From contig CACPMT010000002.1 in the NCBI GenBank assembly GCA_902635045.1, forward strand, positions 1 to 64,000: 64,000 nucleotides of DNA, written 5' to 3'. The stretch's first letter is position 1. Every line of letters begins with the position of its first letter. Of this stretch, positions 50,682-59,774 are shown piece by piece. The position numbers were made by a program, and so were the translations under genes. The notes beneath the pieces are model-generated. The model made no database searches. It saw only the letters and a list, made by a program, of their open reading frames with translations, and had not been told where the DNA came from. The DNA is from an uncultured SAR86 cluster bacterium. GTDB lineage: Bacteria > Pseudomonadota > Gammaproteobacteria > Magnimaribacterales > AG-339-G14.

Positions 50682-51659
50682 TTAGAAAGAAGACAAAAAA
50701 GCTTTAATTTGAATTTTGTTATTTAAATTTACACCCTTTACGAGTCCATCAATTAAAGTATTAAGTTCATTTGACATTTCAAATAATTCTAAGAGGCTTT
50801 TTGAATTAGCAAGGTAAGTAATATTTTCTTCAAACAAAAGGTTTTTTAATTCGATTTGATTAGTTTTTAAAAAAATTGAATTTCTTATAATTTTTGAAAA
50901 CCAATTTAACTTTTTTAGTAAATTTGAATCATCCCATTTGGAAGCTATTTTTTCTATATCTTTTGATGAATTACATTTTACTAAATCAGACGAAAAATCT
51001 TCTATTTCTTGTCTTGCTTGTTTAATTAAGTCTGAACTTAAATCAGTAAGATTAATATCTTCTAAAAAATTTAATTCTTGAGCATCTACTTTGATATTAA
51101 TAGATTTCAACCAATTTAATATTTCTTTCTTTGCTGGAGAATGAATTGATACATGATTAAGTCTGCTAAGAAGAGTTGGTTGAAGAAGATAAGGCTTTGA
51201 AGAAGTCAAAAAAATATATGTATTTTTTGAAGGCTCTTCTAAAGTTTTTAGTAAAAAATTTTGAGACTCTGCATTCATATTTTCAGCAGAACTAATATGT
51301 ATTATCTTTGATTTACTTATTAGTGGCGTTTCATGCAGGAAATTGAGAATACCTTTATTTTCTCTATCTTTTCCATTTCCTCTTAGTTGAGAGATTTTTA
51401 TAACTTTATTCTCATCCTCTGGTTGAATAAATTTAAAATCAGGATGTGTTCTTGACTGAAAAGAGTTACACGACACACATTTTCCACAATGATTAAAAAG
51501 TTCAGAGGAGTTGAGACATAAAAGAGATTTAGATAACTCTAAAGAAAAATAAGATTTTCCAATACCTGATTTACCAGAAAATAATTGAGAGTGCGCTAAC
51601 TTATCAGTATAAAAATAATCTAAATATTTTTTTAACCAGGGATACTTAATATTAACCAC
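50682..51659 (-). CDS. holB: DNA polymerase III delta-prime subunit
   Basis: A 325-residue clamp-loader protein, GTG start overlapping the tmk stop by 8 bases. Walker A-like GKSGIGKSYF is near residue 27, the zinc-type cysteines CLNSSELFNHCGKCVSC near 45-62, and SENMNAESQNFLLKTLEEP with the later LLSRLNHVSI near 167. HolB opens the beta clamp with the tau and delta subunits. It closes the fabG-acpP-fabF-mltG-tmk-holB cluster; tatD and pilZ, which often follow, are not here. Confidence 0.9.
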   Translation of the reverse strand: MVNIKYPWLKKYLDYFYTDKLAHSQLFSGKSGIGKSYFSLELSKSLLCLNSSELFNHCGKCVSCNSFQSRTHPDFKFIQPEDENKVIKISQLRGNGKDRENKGILNFLHETPLISKSKIIHISSAENMNAESQNFLLKTLEEPSKNTYIFLTSSKPYLLQPTLLSRLNHVSIHSPAKKEILNWLKSINIKVDAQELNFLEDINLTDLSSDLIKQARQEIEDFSSDLVKCNSSKDIEKIASKWDDSNLLKKLNWFSKIIRNSIFLKTNQIELKNLLFEENITYLANSKSLLELFEMSNELNTLIDGLVKGVNLNNKIQIKAFLSSF

Positions 51660-52260
51660 TTATTCTGCTCTTTATTAAATTGACAGCCTTTTTAAATAAT
51701 TCTTCTTCTGAAATTGAAGAATCAAATAAAACTATTCTTGCGCTATCATTTTTTGCTAAATCTAAATAAGATCTTCGAACATTTTCATGGAAATTTAAAT
51801 CTTCTTTTTCAAATCTATCTAATTTATTTCTTTTTCTAGCTCTGCTCAATCCAATTTGAACAGGCACATCTAACAAAATTGTTAAATCTGGAATTGGAAA
51901 GTCTAACGCCTTAAACATTTTTTTGATGATTTTTTTATCAAGATTCCTGCCGCTTCCTTGATAAGCGAGGGTTGAATCTAAATATCTATCACAAAAAATT
52001 AATTTATTTTTTTGAAGGTTTGGTCGTATTATTTTTTGAACATGTTCTGCTCTATCTGCCAAAAGAAGCAATAATTCTGATGTTGGGTCAAAAGAATATT
52101 TGGGATTTAATAAAATTTTTCTAATCTCTTTTCCTAAATCGGTTCCACCTGGCTCTTTTGAAAAAAAGGCTTCTAGCTTGCTGCTTTTAAAATATTTTTT
52201 TAATTGCGCTATCAAAGATGATTTGCCTGAGCCTTCTATACCTTCAAAAGTAATAAACAT
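51652..52260 (-). CDS. tmk: thymidylate kinase
   Basis: A 202-residue P-loop kinase: FEGIEGSGKSS at residues 4-14, DRYLDSTLAYQG near 92-103 and the lid segment RARKRNKLDRFEKE near 142-155. It phosphorylates dTMP to dTDP. The canonical gammaproteobacterial neighbours mltG upstream (2 bases apart) and holB downstream (8-base overlap) support the call. Confidence 0.95.
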   Translation of the reverse strand: MFITFEGIEGSGKSSLIAQLKKYFKSSKLEAFFSKEPGGTDLGKEIRKILLNPKYSFDPTSELLLLLADRAEHVQKIIRPNLQKNKLIFCDRYLDSTLAYQGSGRNLDKKIIKKMFKALDFPIPDLTILLDVPVQIGLSRARKRNKLDRFEKEDLNFHENVRRSYLDLAKNDSARIVLFDSSISEEELFKKAVNLIKSRISG

Positions 52261-52262
52261 TA

Positions 52263-53183
52263 TTAGTTAAGTTGATATTTTTTTATTGCTTCGACATGTT
52301 CAGAATAACTTTTTGAAAATTGGTGAGCGCATTTACCCTTGCTCACAAAATATAGATATTCACTATGCGTGGGATTTGCTGCAGCAATCAGAGACGATTT
52401 AGATGGTGTTGAAATAGGTTTAGGGGGCAATCCATAGTTAGTGTAACTGTTGAAAGGCGTACTTTTTCTAAGATCATTTTTAGTCAAATTACCATTAAAA
52501 TTTTCAATACCATAAATAACTGTTGAGTCTATTTGTAATTTCATTCCTTTCTCTAGTCTATTATAAATAATCCCTGATATTAAGCTTCTCTCATTGGGGC
52601 ACGATTCTTTTTCTAGGATAGACGCAATCGTAATTAAATCGTAAACATCTTTGACTATGTTATTTTCTTTAATTTTTTCAAATTGTTCTGTAGCTATTAA
52701 CAATTGAGTATTAAAAGCTTCGTTTAATAATTCATTTATATTTTCACCCAATTCAAAATAATAAGTATTTGGATGAAACATTCCTTCTAGTTCACATTCT
52801 TCAAGGCCCTTATAAATACAAAAAGAATTTTGTTCTTTATCAGATAAAAATTGTGACAATATTGAGCCCTCCGGAATATAGAAAGATCTATAATAAATTT
52901 TTCCTTTTGCTAAATTCATAGAAAAAGAAAACAAATCAGAACCTTTATCTATTAAATACTCCCCTTTTCTTAAAGATTTATCTGCTCCTGAAGTATAAAA
53001 ATAAAAATCAATAAGAAATGGAATGGTAATCTTCAGATCATCTAACCTATTTTTTATTATGCTGAAGGATTCACCATCTTTAATTAAAAAAATGTGATTT
53101 TGAGCAACATTAAAGTTTTTGTTTGTTAAAAAAAGAAAAGCTGAAAAAAAATAGATAAAGAAAAAAAATATTAATGAACGCAC
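52263..53183 (-). CDS. mltG: endolytic murein transglycosylase
   Basis: A 306-residue YceG/MltG protein, GTG start. An N-terminal membrane anchor (residues 2-20) is followed by a LysM-like region (FLIKDGESFSIIKNRL) and the catalytic domain with the active Glu in LITIASILEKES near 192-203, plus LQIDSTVIYG and PISTPSKSSLIAAANP. It cleaves nascent peptidoglycan strands and sets glycan length. It starts directly after fabF and ends 2 bases before tmk. Confidence 0.93.
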   Translation of the reverse strand: MRSLIFFFFIYFFSAFLFLTNKNFNVAQNHIFLIKDGESFSIIKNRLDDLKITIPFLIDFYFYTSGADKSLRKGEYLIDKGSDLFSFSMNLAKGKIYYRSFYIPEGSILSQFLSDKEQNSFCIYKGLEECELEGMFHPNTYYFELGENINELLNEAFNTQLLIATEQFEKIKENNIVKDVYDLITIASILEKESCPNERSLISGIIYNRLEKGMKLQIDSTVIYGIENFNGNLTKNDLRKSTPFNSYTNYGLPPKPISTPSKSSLIAAANPTHSEYLYFVSKGKCAHQFSKSYSEHVEAIKKYQLN

Positions 53184-54425
53184 TTAACAGTATTCACTAA
53201 AAATTAACGATACATTTGTGCCGCCAAAACCAAAAGTATTATTCATTACTGATTTTATATTCCTTTCTTCAGATTGATTAGCAACTAAATGTAGATTTGC
53301 CTCATTATCTGGAGAATTTAAATTTATTGTTGGTGGGACGATATTATTATTGATAGAGCAAATGCTAAATATAGATTCAATTGCACCAGCGGCTCCTAAC
53401 AAATGACCAGTCATAGATTTTGTAGAACTAACTAAAATAGAGTCAGCACTATTTTTGAAAACTTCTTTAATTGCCATTGATTCAACAACATCTCCGAGGG
53501 GTGTAGATGTTCCATGGGCATTGATGTGCTCGATATCTGATATGTCAAGCTGGCTATCTTTTAAAGCATTTGTCATTGCAAGCTTGGCTCCTATTCCGTC
53601 TTCAGCAGGCGCAGTAATATGGTAAGCATCGTCACTTTGACCGAATCCAGTAACCTCAGCGTAGATTTTTGCTGATCTCTTCCTGGCAGCTTCTAATTCT
53701 TCAAGAATAAGAACACCTGCGCCTTCTCCAAGAACAAATCCATCTCTTCCTTTATCCCAAGGACGACTGGCTTCTTCAGGAGAATCATTCCTCGTTGACA
53801 ATGCTTTAGCAGCATTAAATCCAGCCATCCCAAGAGGTGAGATAGCAGCCTCAGCTCCACCAGCAACCATAACGTCTGCATCTCCATAAGAGATACTCCG
53901 AGCTGAATAGCCGATGCTGTGTCCTGCAGAAGAGCAAGCAGATACCATAGATAAATTTGGTCCTTTAAAGCCATATTTGATAGCTATGTTTCCTGATGCC
54001 ATATTTATAATAGAACCAGGTACAAAAAATGGAGAAATTCTTCTAGGTCCCTTTTCTTTCAGAATAATGGCATTTTCTTCTATGGTAGAAAGTCCACCAA
54101 TACCAGAACTAACTGATACTCCAATATTTTCTAATTCATAAGAATCTAAAAAACCAGAATCATTGATGGCCTCGATTGCAGCGGCTGTGCCATATTGAAT
54201 AAATAAATCAGTTCTTCTCGCTTCTTTTGGATCAATACAATCTAAATCTTCAAAACCCTTTACGGTAGCCGCAAATTTAGTAAGAAAATTTTCAGTATCA
54301 AAATTTGAAATTAATACAGCTCCGCTCTTACCCTCAATCGCATTTTGCCATGATGTTTTCGCAGAATTTCCTAAAGGACTAATAAGTCCTAGGCCAGTGA
54401 CAACGACTCGCCTTTTTTGATCCAT
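53184..54425 (-). CDS. fabF: beta-ketoacyl-ACP synthase II
   Basis: A 413-residue KAS II. Catalytic Cys in SACSSAGHSIGYS near 164, His in AHGTSTPLGD near 304 and SMTGHLLGAAG near 338-348, and C-terminal NNTFGFGGTNVSL. It elongates acyl-ACP with malonyl-ACP. Located 7 bases after acpP. It is the only condensing enzyme in this window; fabH is absent from its usual position. Confidence 0.95.
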   Translation of the reverse strand: MDQKRRVVVTGLGLISPLGNSAKTSWQNAIEGKSGAVLISNFDTENFLTKFAATVKGFEDLDCIDPKEARRTDLFIQYGTAAAIEAINDSGFLDSYELENIGVSVSSGIGGLSTIEENAIILKEKGPRRISPFFVPGSIINMASGNIAIKYGFKGPNLSMVSACSSAGHSIGYSARSISYGDADVMVAGGAEAAISPLGMAGFNAAKALSTRNDSPEEASRPWDKGRDGFVLGEGAGVLILEELEAARKRSAKIYAEVTGFGQSDDAYHITAPAEDGIGAKLAMTNALKDSQLDISDIEHINAHGTSTPLGDVVESMAIKEVFKNSADSILVSSTKSMTGHLLGAAGAIESIFSICSINNNIVPPTINLNSPDNEANLHLVANQSEERNIKSVMNNTFGFGGTNVSLIFSEYC

Positions 54426-54432
54426 TTAAGTT

Positions 54433-54666
54433 TTAAGATGCAGAATCAATATAATCTACTGCATCTTGAACAGTAGAAATTTTTTCAGCCTCTTCATCAG
54501 GGATTTCTATTTCGAATTCTTCTTCAAAAGCCATGACAAGTTCCACTGTATCCAAAGAGTCAGCTCCTAGATCATCAATAAATGATGCGCCGGTGGTTAC
54601 TTCTTCCTCACCAACTCCAAGTTGTTCGCAAACAATTCTTTTTACTCTATCTTCAGTACTGCTCAT
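54433..54666 (-). CDS. acpP: acyl carrier protein
   Basis: ATG 54666 is preceded by GGAGAG; a longer in-frame start is not needed. The 77-residue product is acidic, with the phosphopantetheine serine in [18 protein letters not shown] (Ser near 36) and [19 protein letters not shown], nearly identical to the standard gammaproteobacterial AcpP. It carries acyl chains in fatty-acid synthesis. Located between fabG (67 bases upstream) and fabF. Confidence 0.96.
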   Translation of the reverse strand: MSSTEDRVKRIVCEQLGVGEEEVTTGASFIDDLGADSLDTVELVMAFEEEFEIEIPDEEAEKISTVQDAVDYIDSAS

Positions 54667-54733
54667 ATCAAACTCTCCATTAAAACTATGCAATTATATA
54701 CCAATCTAGAAAAAAATCTTTCTAGAAATTTTT

Positions 54734-55468
54734 TTACATAAATAAGCCACCATTTATGTGTACAGTTTGTCCAGTAATATAATTTGCCTCATCTGAGGCT
54801 AAAAACTTAACAAGACTAGCAATTTCTTCAGGTTTTCCTAGTCTTTGTAAAGGGATCTCGCTTTTAACAACGCTAAGGTATTCTTGATCTAAATCTTTCA
54901 ACATATCTGTTTCAATAAAACCTGGTGCAACGCAATTAACGGTTATATTCTTACTTCCAACCTCTCTAGCTAAAGTTTTTGACATCGCCTCTATACCAGC
55001 TTTGGCAGCTACATAGTTTGATTGTCCTTTATTACCAAGTGCAGCAGCAGCAGATGAAATATTGATAATCCTGCCCCATTTGTTCTTTAACATACCTCTT
55101 AAAAAGTTTTTCATCAGTTTAAACTGACCTGTTAAATGAACGTTCAAAACTTCTGCCCAATCTTGCTCAGACATCCTTAACATAAGATTATCTCTAGCTA
55201 TGCCTGCATTATTCACTAAAATATCTGGGCTTAAGCCCTCTTCTTTCATATTTTTAAAGAAGTTTTCAATAGAATTAGTGTTATTTAAATCTAATTCTAA
55301 TGCGTGGCCAGAGATATTATTGTCGCTGAACTTTTTTTTAATCATTTCTATTCCATTTGATGATGTCGCAGTGCCAATCGGAATAAATTCGTCATTTAGA
55401 AAAAACTCAAGTATAGAATTGCCTATACCCCTCGAAGAACCAGTAACTAATACTTTTTTTTTGGACAC
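54734..55468 (-). CDS. fabG: 3-oxoacyl-ACP reductase
   Basis: A 244-residue SDR with TGSSRGIG at residues 8-15, NNAGIARDNLM near 86-96, and catalytic Ser plus NYVAAKAGIEAMS near 150-165. GQTVHINGGLFM at the end is the FabG tail. GTG start, one base after the rpmF stop. FabG reduces 3-oxoacyl-ACP with NADPH. The segment before it normally holds plsX, fabH and fabD, which are missing here. Confidence 0.94.
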   Translation of the reverse strand: MSKKKVLVTGSSRGIGNSILEFFLNDEFIPIGTATSSNGIEMIKKKFSDNNISGHALELDLNNTNSIENFFKNMKEEGLSPDILVNNAGIARDNLMLRMSEQDWAEVLNVHLTGQFKLMKNFLRGMLKNKWGRIINISSAAAALGNKGQSNYVAAKAGIEAMSKTLAREVGSKNITVNCVAPGFIETDMLKDLDQEYLSVVKSEIPLQRLGKPEEIASLVKFLASDEANYITGQTVHINGGLFM

Positions 55469-55469
55469 T

Positions 55470-55676
55470 TTACTCGGGAGACGCCTCAGTATCTCTTTCT
55501 TTCACTTTTACTTCCATAACCTTTTTGCCTTTGTAAAAACCATCTTCAGTCATGTGGTGTCGTAAGTGTCTTTCTCCAGTAGTTTGATCGGTTGAAAGTG
55601 TAGGAGATTTAAGGGCATTATGAGATCTTCTTGCCCCTCTTCTCGATCTTGAAACTTTACTTTTTTGAACAGCCAT
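55470..55676 (-). CDS. rpmF: ribosomal protein L32
   Basis: A 68-residue basic protein: [22 protein letters not shown] is the L32 signature (the AVQ-x-S-x3-SRRGxRRSH pattern). It is longer than the Escherichia coli protein by about ten residues owing to the acidic tail [10 protein letters not shown]. No zinc-type cysteines, so it is the Cys-minus form. It is 18 bases downstream of rluC and abuts fabG; yceD, which usually precedes rpmF, is absent. Confidence 0.95.
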   Translation of the reverse strand: MAVQKSKVSRSRRGARRSHNALKSPTLSTDQTTGERHLRHHMTEDGFYKGKKVMEVKVKERDTEASPE

Positions 55677-55694
55677 AATAATTAGAAATGGATT

Positions 55695-56639
55695 CTAGGT
55701 TAAAAATGAATTTGATTCACTATTTTTTATCATTTTTTTAAATTCTTTTGGATCTTTGGAGGATACTTTTAAATTTAAATCTTTAATTTCTATAAGACTA
55801 GAATGCAAATACATTCTATTAAGGCCATGCCTTAAAAATTTTTTATCTTTTTCTTTGTTGCCATATTTTATATCTCCAACGATTGGGAAGTCGTTTGAAG
55901 AGGTATGCACTCTAATTTGATGCGTTCTTCCTGTTATTAAATTACATGATAATTTTGTAAAAAATTTACTTTTTTCAATAATTTGAAATTCTGTAATTGA
56001 ATTCTTTCCATTTTCAGAAACCTTAACCATTTTTTCACCTGAAATAGTTATGTTTTTTTCTAACTTATTTTCTATAAATATTCGATCTTTAGGCCATTGT
56101 CCATGAACTAATGCAATATATTTTTTTTTAATTTTTCTTTCTCTTATTAACGAATTACAAGTTCTTAAAAATTTTTGTTTTTTTGATATTAACTGACATC
56201 CAGATGTATTTTTATCTAACCTATGAACTAACTTGCAATTTCTGTATTCTTTTCCAAAGTTTCTTACAGCTTCTATAAGACCAATGGATATTCCGCTTCC
56301 ACCATGAGAAGCAATCCCAAAGGGTTTATCAATAACAAGGCAGTTATTGTCTTCGAAGATAATGTTATTTTGTAATATTTTAATAAGGGATATTGAGGGA
56401 ACTTTATCAGACCTAATTGGCAAATTTAAAGGTGGAATTCTTATCAAATCATCTTTAGAAATTTTGTAGGATACCTTCTTCCTTAGGCTATTTACCCTGA
56501 CTTCTCCTTTTCTAATTATTGAATAAATCTTTGATTTTGGAATGCCTTTAAGAAAATTCAAAAGAAAGTTATCCAATCTTTGTCCAGTATGATCATTGTC
56601 AACAATTATCTTTTGAACTTTATTAGATTCTGTTTTCAT
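55695..56639 (-). CDS. rluC: 23S rRNA pseudouridine synthase RluC
   Basis: A 314-residue RluA-family synthase: N-terminal S4 domain (QRLDNFLLNFLKGIPKSKIYSIIRKGEVRVN, split), the catalytic Asp in HRLDKNTSG near 145, and TGRTHQIRVH near 231. It makes pseudouridines at 955, 2504 and 2580 of 23S rRNA in Escherichia coli. The usual divergent neighbour rne supports the identification. The gap to rne (183 bases) carries both promoters. Confidence 0.93.
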   Translation of the reverse strand: MKTESNKVQKIIVDNDHTGQRLDNFLLNFLKGIPKSKIYSIIRKGEVRVNSLRKKVSYKISKDDLIRIPPLNLPIRSDKVPSISLIKILQNNIIFEDNNCLVIDKPFGIASHGGSGISIGLIEAVRNFGKEYRNCKLVHRLDKNTSGCQLISKKQKFLRTCNSLIRERKIKKKYIALVHGQWPKDRIFIENKLEKNITISGEKMVKVSENGKNSITEFQIIEKSKFFTKLSCNLITGRTHQIRVHTSSNDFPIVGDIKYGNKEKDKKFLRHGLNRMYLHSSLIEIKDLNLKVSSKDPKEFKKMIKNSESNSFLT

Positions 56640-56873
56640 AAAAAGATTTGATTCTATACCTTAAAGACATATAAAATAAGTTTTTCTAATTTGAATCGCA
56701 ATATTAAGTAAGACGTGAAAAAGTTCATCTTAGATATTTTAAATTAATAAGCTTTAAATATAATTTTTAGTTTCTAAACCATAGGTAGCAAAGGCGTAAA
56801 ACCTACTTTATAGAAACATTTCTTGCAGAGATTAACTCTGTCAATCATATTTATTGCGTTATGGAGATGTCCA
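56640..56873. promoter_or_regulatory. rluC/rne divergent region and rne leader
   Basis: The region between divergent rluC and rne holds their promoters and the rne 5' leader. A consensus TATAAT lies at 56759-56764, so rne transcription could start near 56771; no good -35 hexamer is visible. The structured hairpin at 56770-56817 would then lie at the extreme 5' end of an about 100-nt leader. The remainder is AT-rich with no reading frame. Confidence 0.5.
56770..56817 (+). promoter_or_regulatory. stem-loop in the rne leader, candidate autoregulatory element
   Basis: GTTTCTA (56770-56776) pairs perfectly with TAGAAAC (56811-56817), and inside it TAGGT (56782-56786) pairs with ACCTA (56801-56805), giving two stems separated by a symmetric five-by-five internal loop and a 14-base apical loop. 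In enterobacteria the long rne 5'UTR contains hairpins through which RNase E controls its own mRNA. This element is in the same place, though shorter; a regulatory role is inference. Confidence 0.55.
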
Positions 56874-58949
56874 ATGAAAAGGATGCTAATTAATGCTACT
56901 CAGCCAGAAGAACTAAGAATTGCTGTTACTGAAGGTAACACCCTGTTTGACTTAGATATAGAAAATATTGCTGAGATACGAAGAAAAGGGAATATTTATA
57001 AAGGAAGAGTTAGTAGAGTAGAACCTAGTTTAGGAGCAGCATTTGTTGATTTTGGTGCTGAAAGACATGGTTTTCTACCTTTTAAAGAAATTGCTCCTCA
57101 GTTTTTACCCAAGAATAAAAAAAACAACGAGCGTTTTTCTATAAAAGATTGCTTAACAAAAGATCAAGAGATAATTGTTCAAGTTGAGAAAGATGAGAGA
57201 GGCAGCAAAGGAGCTGCATTAACAACAATTATAAGTTTAGCTGGAAGATTTTTAGTTTTAATGCCAAATAATTCTAGAGCCTCAGGAATTTCAAGAAGGC
57301 TTGACCCTACCGAAAGAGAGAAATTAAAAGCAAAAGTTGAAGCATTGAATGCTCCAAAAGAAATGGGAGTAATTGTTAGAACTGCTGGCGAAGGGAAAGA
57401 CCCTGAAGAACTTAAATGGGATTTGCAATATTTATTGAAAGTTTGGGATGCTATTACTGAAGCTAATGTATTAAAAAAATCTCCATTTTTAATTTATAAA
57501 GAAGATGACATTATCATCAGAACTTTAAGAGATTATCTAAGAGAAGATATCGAAGAAATATGGATAGACACTAAAGAGGCATTTGAACAGGCAGAAGAGT
57601 TTGTAGAAAGAGTCATGCCTGATCAATTAAAAATGTTAAATAGGTATGAAAATACTTTACCCCTCTTCACTAGATATCAAATTGAATCACAAATAGAAAC
57701 AGCATATCAAAGAGAAGTTAAATTAGAGTCTGGCGGATCAATTGTCATAGACGATACAGAAGCTCTAGTTGCTATTGATATTAATTCATCTCAAGCCACG
57801 TCAGGAAAAGATATTGAAGAAACAGCAACTAACACAAATCTTGAAGCATGTAGAGAAATTGCTAGACAGTTTAAATTGAGGGACATAGGTGGATTAGTAG
57901 TTATAGACTTTATAGACATGATGAAATTAGAAAATAAGAGAGCTGTAGAAGACGAGATGAGAAAAGCTTTATCTAATGATAGAGCTAGAGTTCAAATAGG
58001 AAGAATTTCTAAATTTGGTTTACTTGAGTTATCCAGACAAAGACTAAGATCATCTCTATCTGAAAGATGGACTCAAGACGTAAATACTTTATCTACTTCA
58101 GTTTTAAGGCTGATAGAAGAGGAAACTAGTAAACAAAACACAAGTGAAGTAAGAGCAATTGTATCCCCAGATATGTCCTCCTTGCTTCTTAACGAGAGAA
58201 GGATTCGACTTAATGATATTGAGGCTAGATCAAATATAAAAGTTGTTGTAATTTCAGATGCTACAAGGCCTGACTCAAGATTTGAAGTACTAAGAATAAA
58301 AGATGGGAAGGTGGTTGATCCTGATAAAAGTAAGTCATCATTATCTGCTGCAGAACAATTTGAAAAGAAAAAGAAGAAAATATTCAAAAAAGAAGAAGCT
58401 GCAGTCAACATAAAACCTTCTGCAAGACCTAAAAAAGGGATTATTTCAAAAATTGTAGGTATGTTCTCTTCAAAACAGCCAAAAAAAATTAAGGTTAAAA
58501 CCCCTCCAAAAAACTTTAAGAGAAAAAATAACAGAAAAACTTATCCAAAAAAGGTAAGCAAAAACCAGAGCATAAAAAAAAGAGATTTTGGGAGTAAACA
58601 AAATAAAAAAGAGGTTAAGGCTAAAAATACTGAAATTAAACAAACTCAAAGACCAAAAAAATTAAGTAGGCCTAAAAAAGATGAAAAGAGCTTTTCAGAA
58701 AACAGAAAAGATCTCAAAGAGAAACAAATTAATAAGATTAAAAATTTAAAAGAAAAAGAGTTAAATAAAAATGATAAGACTGAAGAAACAAAAAATATCA
58801 GCAATAAAGAGGATATAAAACCAAAAAAACTTAGTAGGCCAAAAACTGAGAAACCCCTCAGCACCGAAGAAAAGAAGCAATCATTCGAAAATAAAAAATC
58901 TAATTCGAATGAAAGAGCTTCAAATGATCCTAGAAATAATTCTACTTAA
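56874..58949 (+). CDS. rne: ribonuclease E, without the zinc-link segment
   Basis: ATG 56874 (GGAG upstream) starts MKRMLINATQ, the usual RNase E beginning. The 691-residue protein has the S1 domain (residues about 36-120), the 5' sensor/RNase H-like region, and catalytic metal ligands Asp302 (AIDINSS) and Asp345 (VVIDFIDM), one residue off the Escherichia coli numbering. Where other RNase E proteins have CPRCSGTG between SRQRL-x-SL and LRLIEEE, here the connecting segment is about 12 residues shorter (SERWTQDVNT) and has no Cys. Residues about 500-691 form a short Lys-rich disordered tail with repeated RPKKLSRPK motifs, much shorter than the Escherichia coli degradosome scaffold. Confidence 0.93.
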   Translation: MKRMLINATQPEELRIAVTEGNTLFDLDIENIAEIRRKGNIYKGRVSRVEPSLGAAFVDFGAERHGFLPFKEIAPQFLPKNKKNNERFSIKDCLTKDQEIIVQVEKDERGSKGAALTTIISLAGRFLVLMPNNSRASGISRRLDPTEREKLKAKVEALNAPKEMGVIVRTAGEGKDPEELKWDLQYLLKVWDAITEANVLKKSPFLIYKEDDIIIRTLRDYLREDIEEIWIDTKEAFEQAEEFVERVMPDQLKMLNRYENTLPLFTRYQIESQIETAYQREVKLESGGSIVIDDTEALVAIDINSSQATSGKDIEETATNTNLEACREIARQFKLRDIGGLVVIDFIDMMKLENKRAVEDEMRKALSNDRARVQIGRISKFGLLELSRQRLRSSLSERWTQDVNTLSTSVLRLIEEETSKQNTSEVRAIVSPDMSSLLLNERRIRLNDIEARSNIKVVVISDATRPDSRFEVLRIKDGKVVDPDKSKSSLSAAEQFEKKKKKIFKKEEAAVNIKPSARPKKGIISKIVGMFSSKQPKKIKVKTPPKNFKRKNNRKTYPKKVSKNQSIKKRDFGSKQNKKEVKAKNTEIKQTQRPKKLSRPKKDEKSFSENRKDLKEKQINKIKNLKEKELNKNDKTEETKNISNKEDIKPKKLSRPKTEKPLSTEEKKQSFENKKSNSNERASNDPRNNST

Positions 58950-59763
58950 ATCTATTCTTATATGCTTCAATCAATTTTCCGGAGATTGAAACATTTGAAG
59001 GGGGAACATTAGGCAAATTATTTACGTTAAACCAGTTTGCTTGATCAATCTCAACTTTGTCGGGAATGATTTTTCCTGATTTATATTCTGCAAAATATCC
59101 AAGCATTAGTTGACTAGGAAAAGGCCAAGTTTGACTTCCAAAATAATTTATATTGCCTACCTCCACCCCAACCTCTTCAATTACTTCTCTTTTCAGAGCC
59201 TCTTCAACTGATTCTCCGGGCTCTATAAAACCGGCAAGAGTACTGTAGAAGTTTTCTGGAAAATTGATGTTATGAGCTAATAGTACTTCGTTTTCTTTGT
59301 GAATCAATGTTATGACACATGGAGCTATTCGAGGATATACAGGATCAGCATCACATTTTGTGCATATCATTGCTCTTTCTTTTTGTTCCTCTTTGAGCGG
59401 AGAGCCACATTGTCCACAAAATTTATTTGATTTTGACCAATTAATTATTTGTAAAGCTCTTGATATTGCACCAAATAACTCATCAGGAACCCTTCCGAAT
59501 AAAGCTCTAAGATTTAAAAATTCATGATTTTCTAATATACATTCAGTTTTTTTTACAGAAATTACATAGCAAGGGTTCTCGTCTAAATAACCAAGAAAAT
59601 GTTTTTCGTTGACATCTAATCCTGACCATTTAAGCTCATCGTTTGAAATAGGTCTTATGAATTGCTCGTTTGAAAAAATTAACAAAGAATCATTATCGAT
59701 CACAAAGAACTTTGACTCTTTGTTATCTTTTTCAATAAAATTACTGGGTCTAAAATTTATCAA
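58942..59763 (-). CDS. nudC: NAD(+) diphosphatase/RNA deNADding enzyme NudC
   Basis: A 273-residue Nudix hydrolase. TTG 59763 is the only early start candidate I can place (no ATG in range), so the exact N-terminus is uncertain. Zinc-ribbon Cys pairs CGQCG and CTKC are near residues 119-142, the Nudix box [22 protein letters not shown] near 192-213, and [14 protein letters not shown] near 226-239 is the NudC-specific motif. It hydrolyses NAD(H) and removes NAD caps from RNA. Its stop overlaps the rne stop, convergent; its start is 11 bases from divergent nhaB. Confidence 0.92.
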   Translation of the reverse strand: MINFRPSNFIEKDNKESKFFVIDNDSLLIFSNEQFIRPISNDELKWSGLDVNEKHFLGYLDENPCYVISVKKTECILENHEFLNLRALFGRVPDELFGAISRALQIINWSKSNKFCGQCGSPLKEEQKERAMICTKCDADPVYPRIAPCVITLIHKENEVLLAHNINFPENFYSTLAGFIEPGESVEEALKREVIEEVGVEVGNINYFGSQTWPFPSQLMLGYFAEYKSGKIIPDKVEIDQANWFNVNNLPNVPPSNVSISGKLIEAYKNRFK

Positions 59764-59774
59764 TATATTTTTCC

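Noticed and set aside
53693-54141. Extra frames inside fabF on both strands
   Set aside because: They lie wholly inside a conserved enzyme and have no supporting motif.
56823-56873. N-terminal extension of RNase E from TTG 56823
   Set aside because: The sequence MKRMLINATQ at ATG 56874 is the canonical start, with its own Shine-Dalgarno.
58073-58864. Minus-strand frames inside rne
   Set aside because: They are Phe/Ser/Leu-rich reverse complements of the Lys-rich tail.
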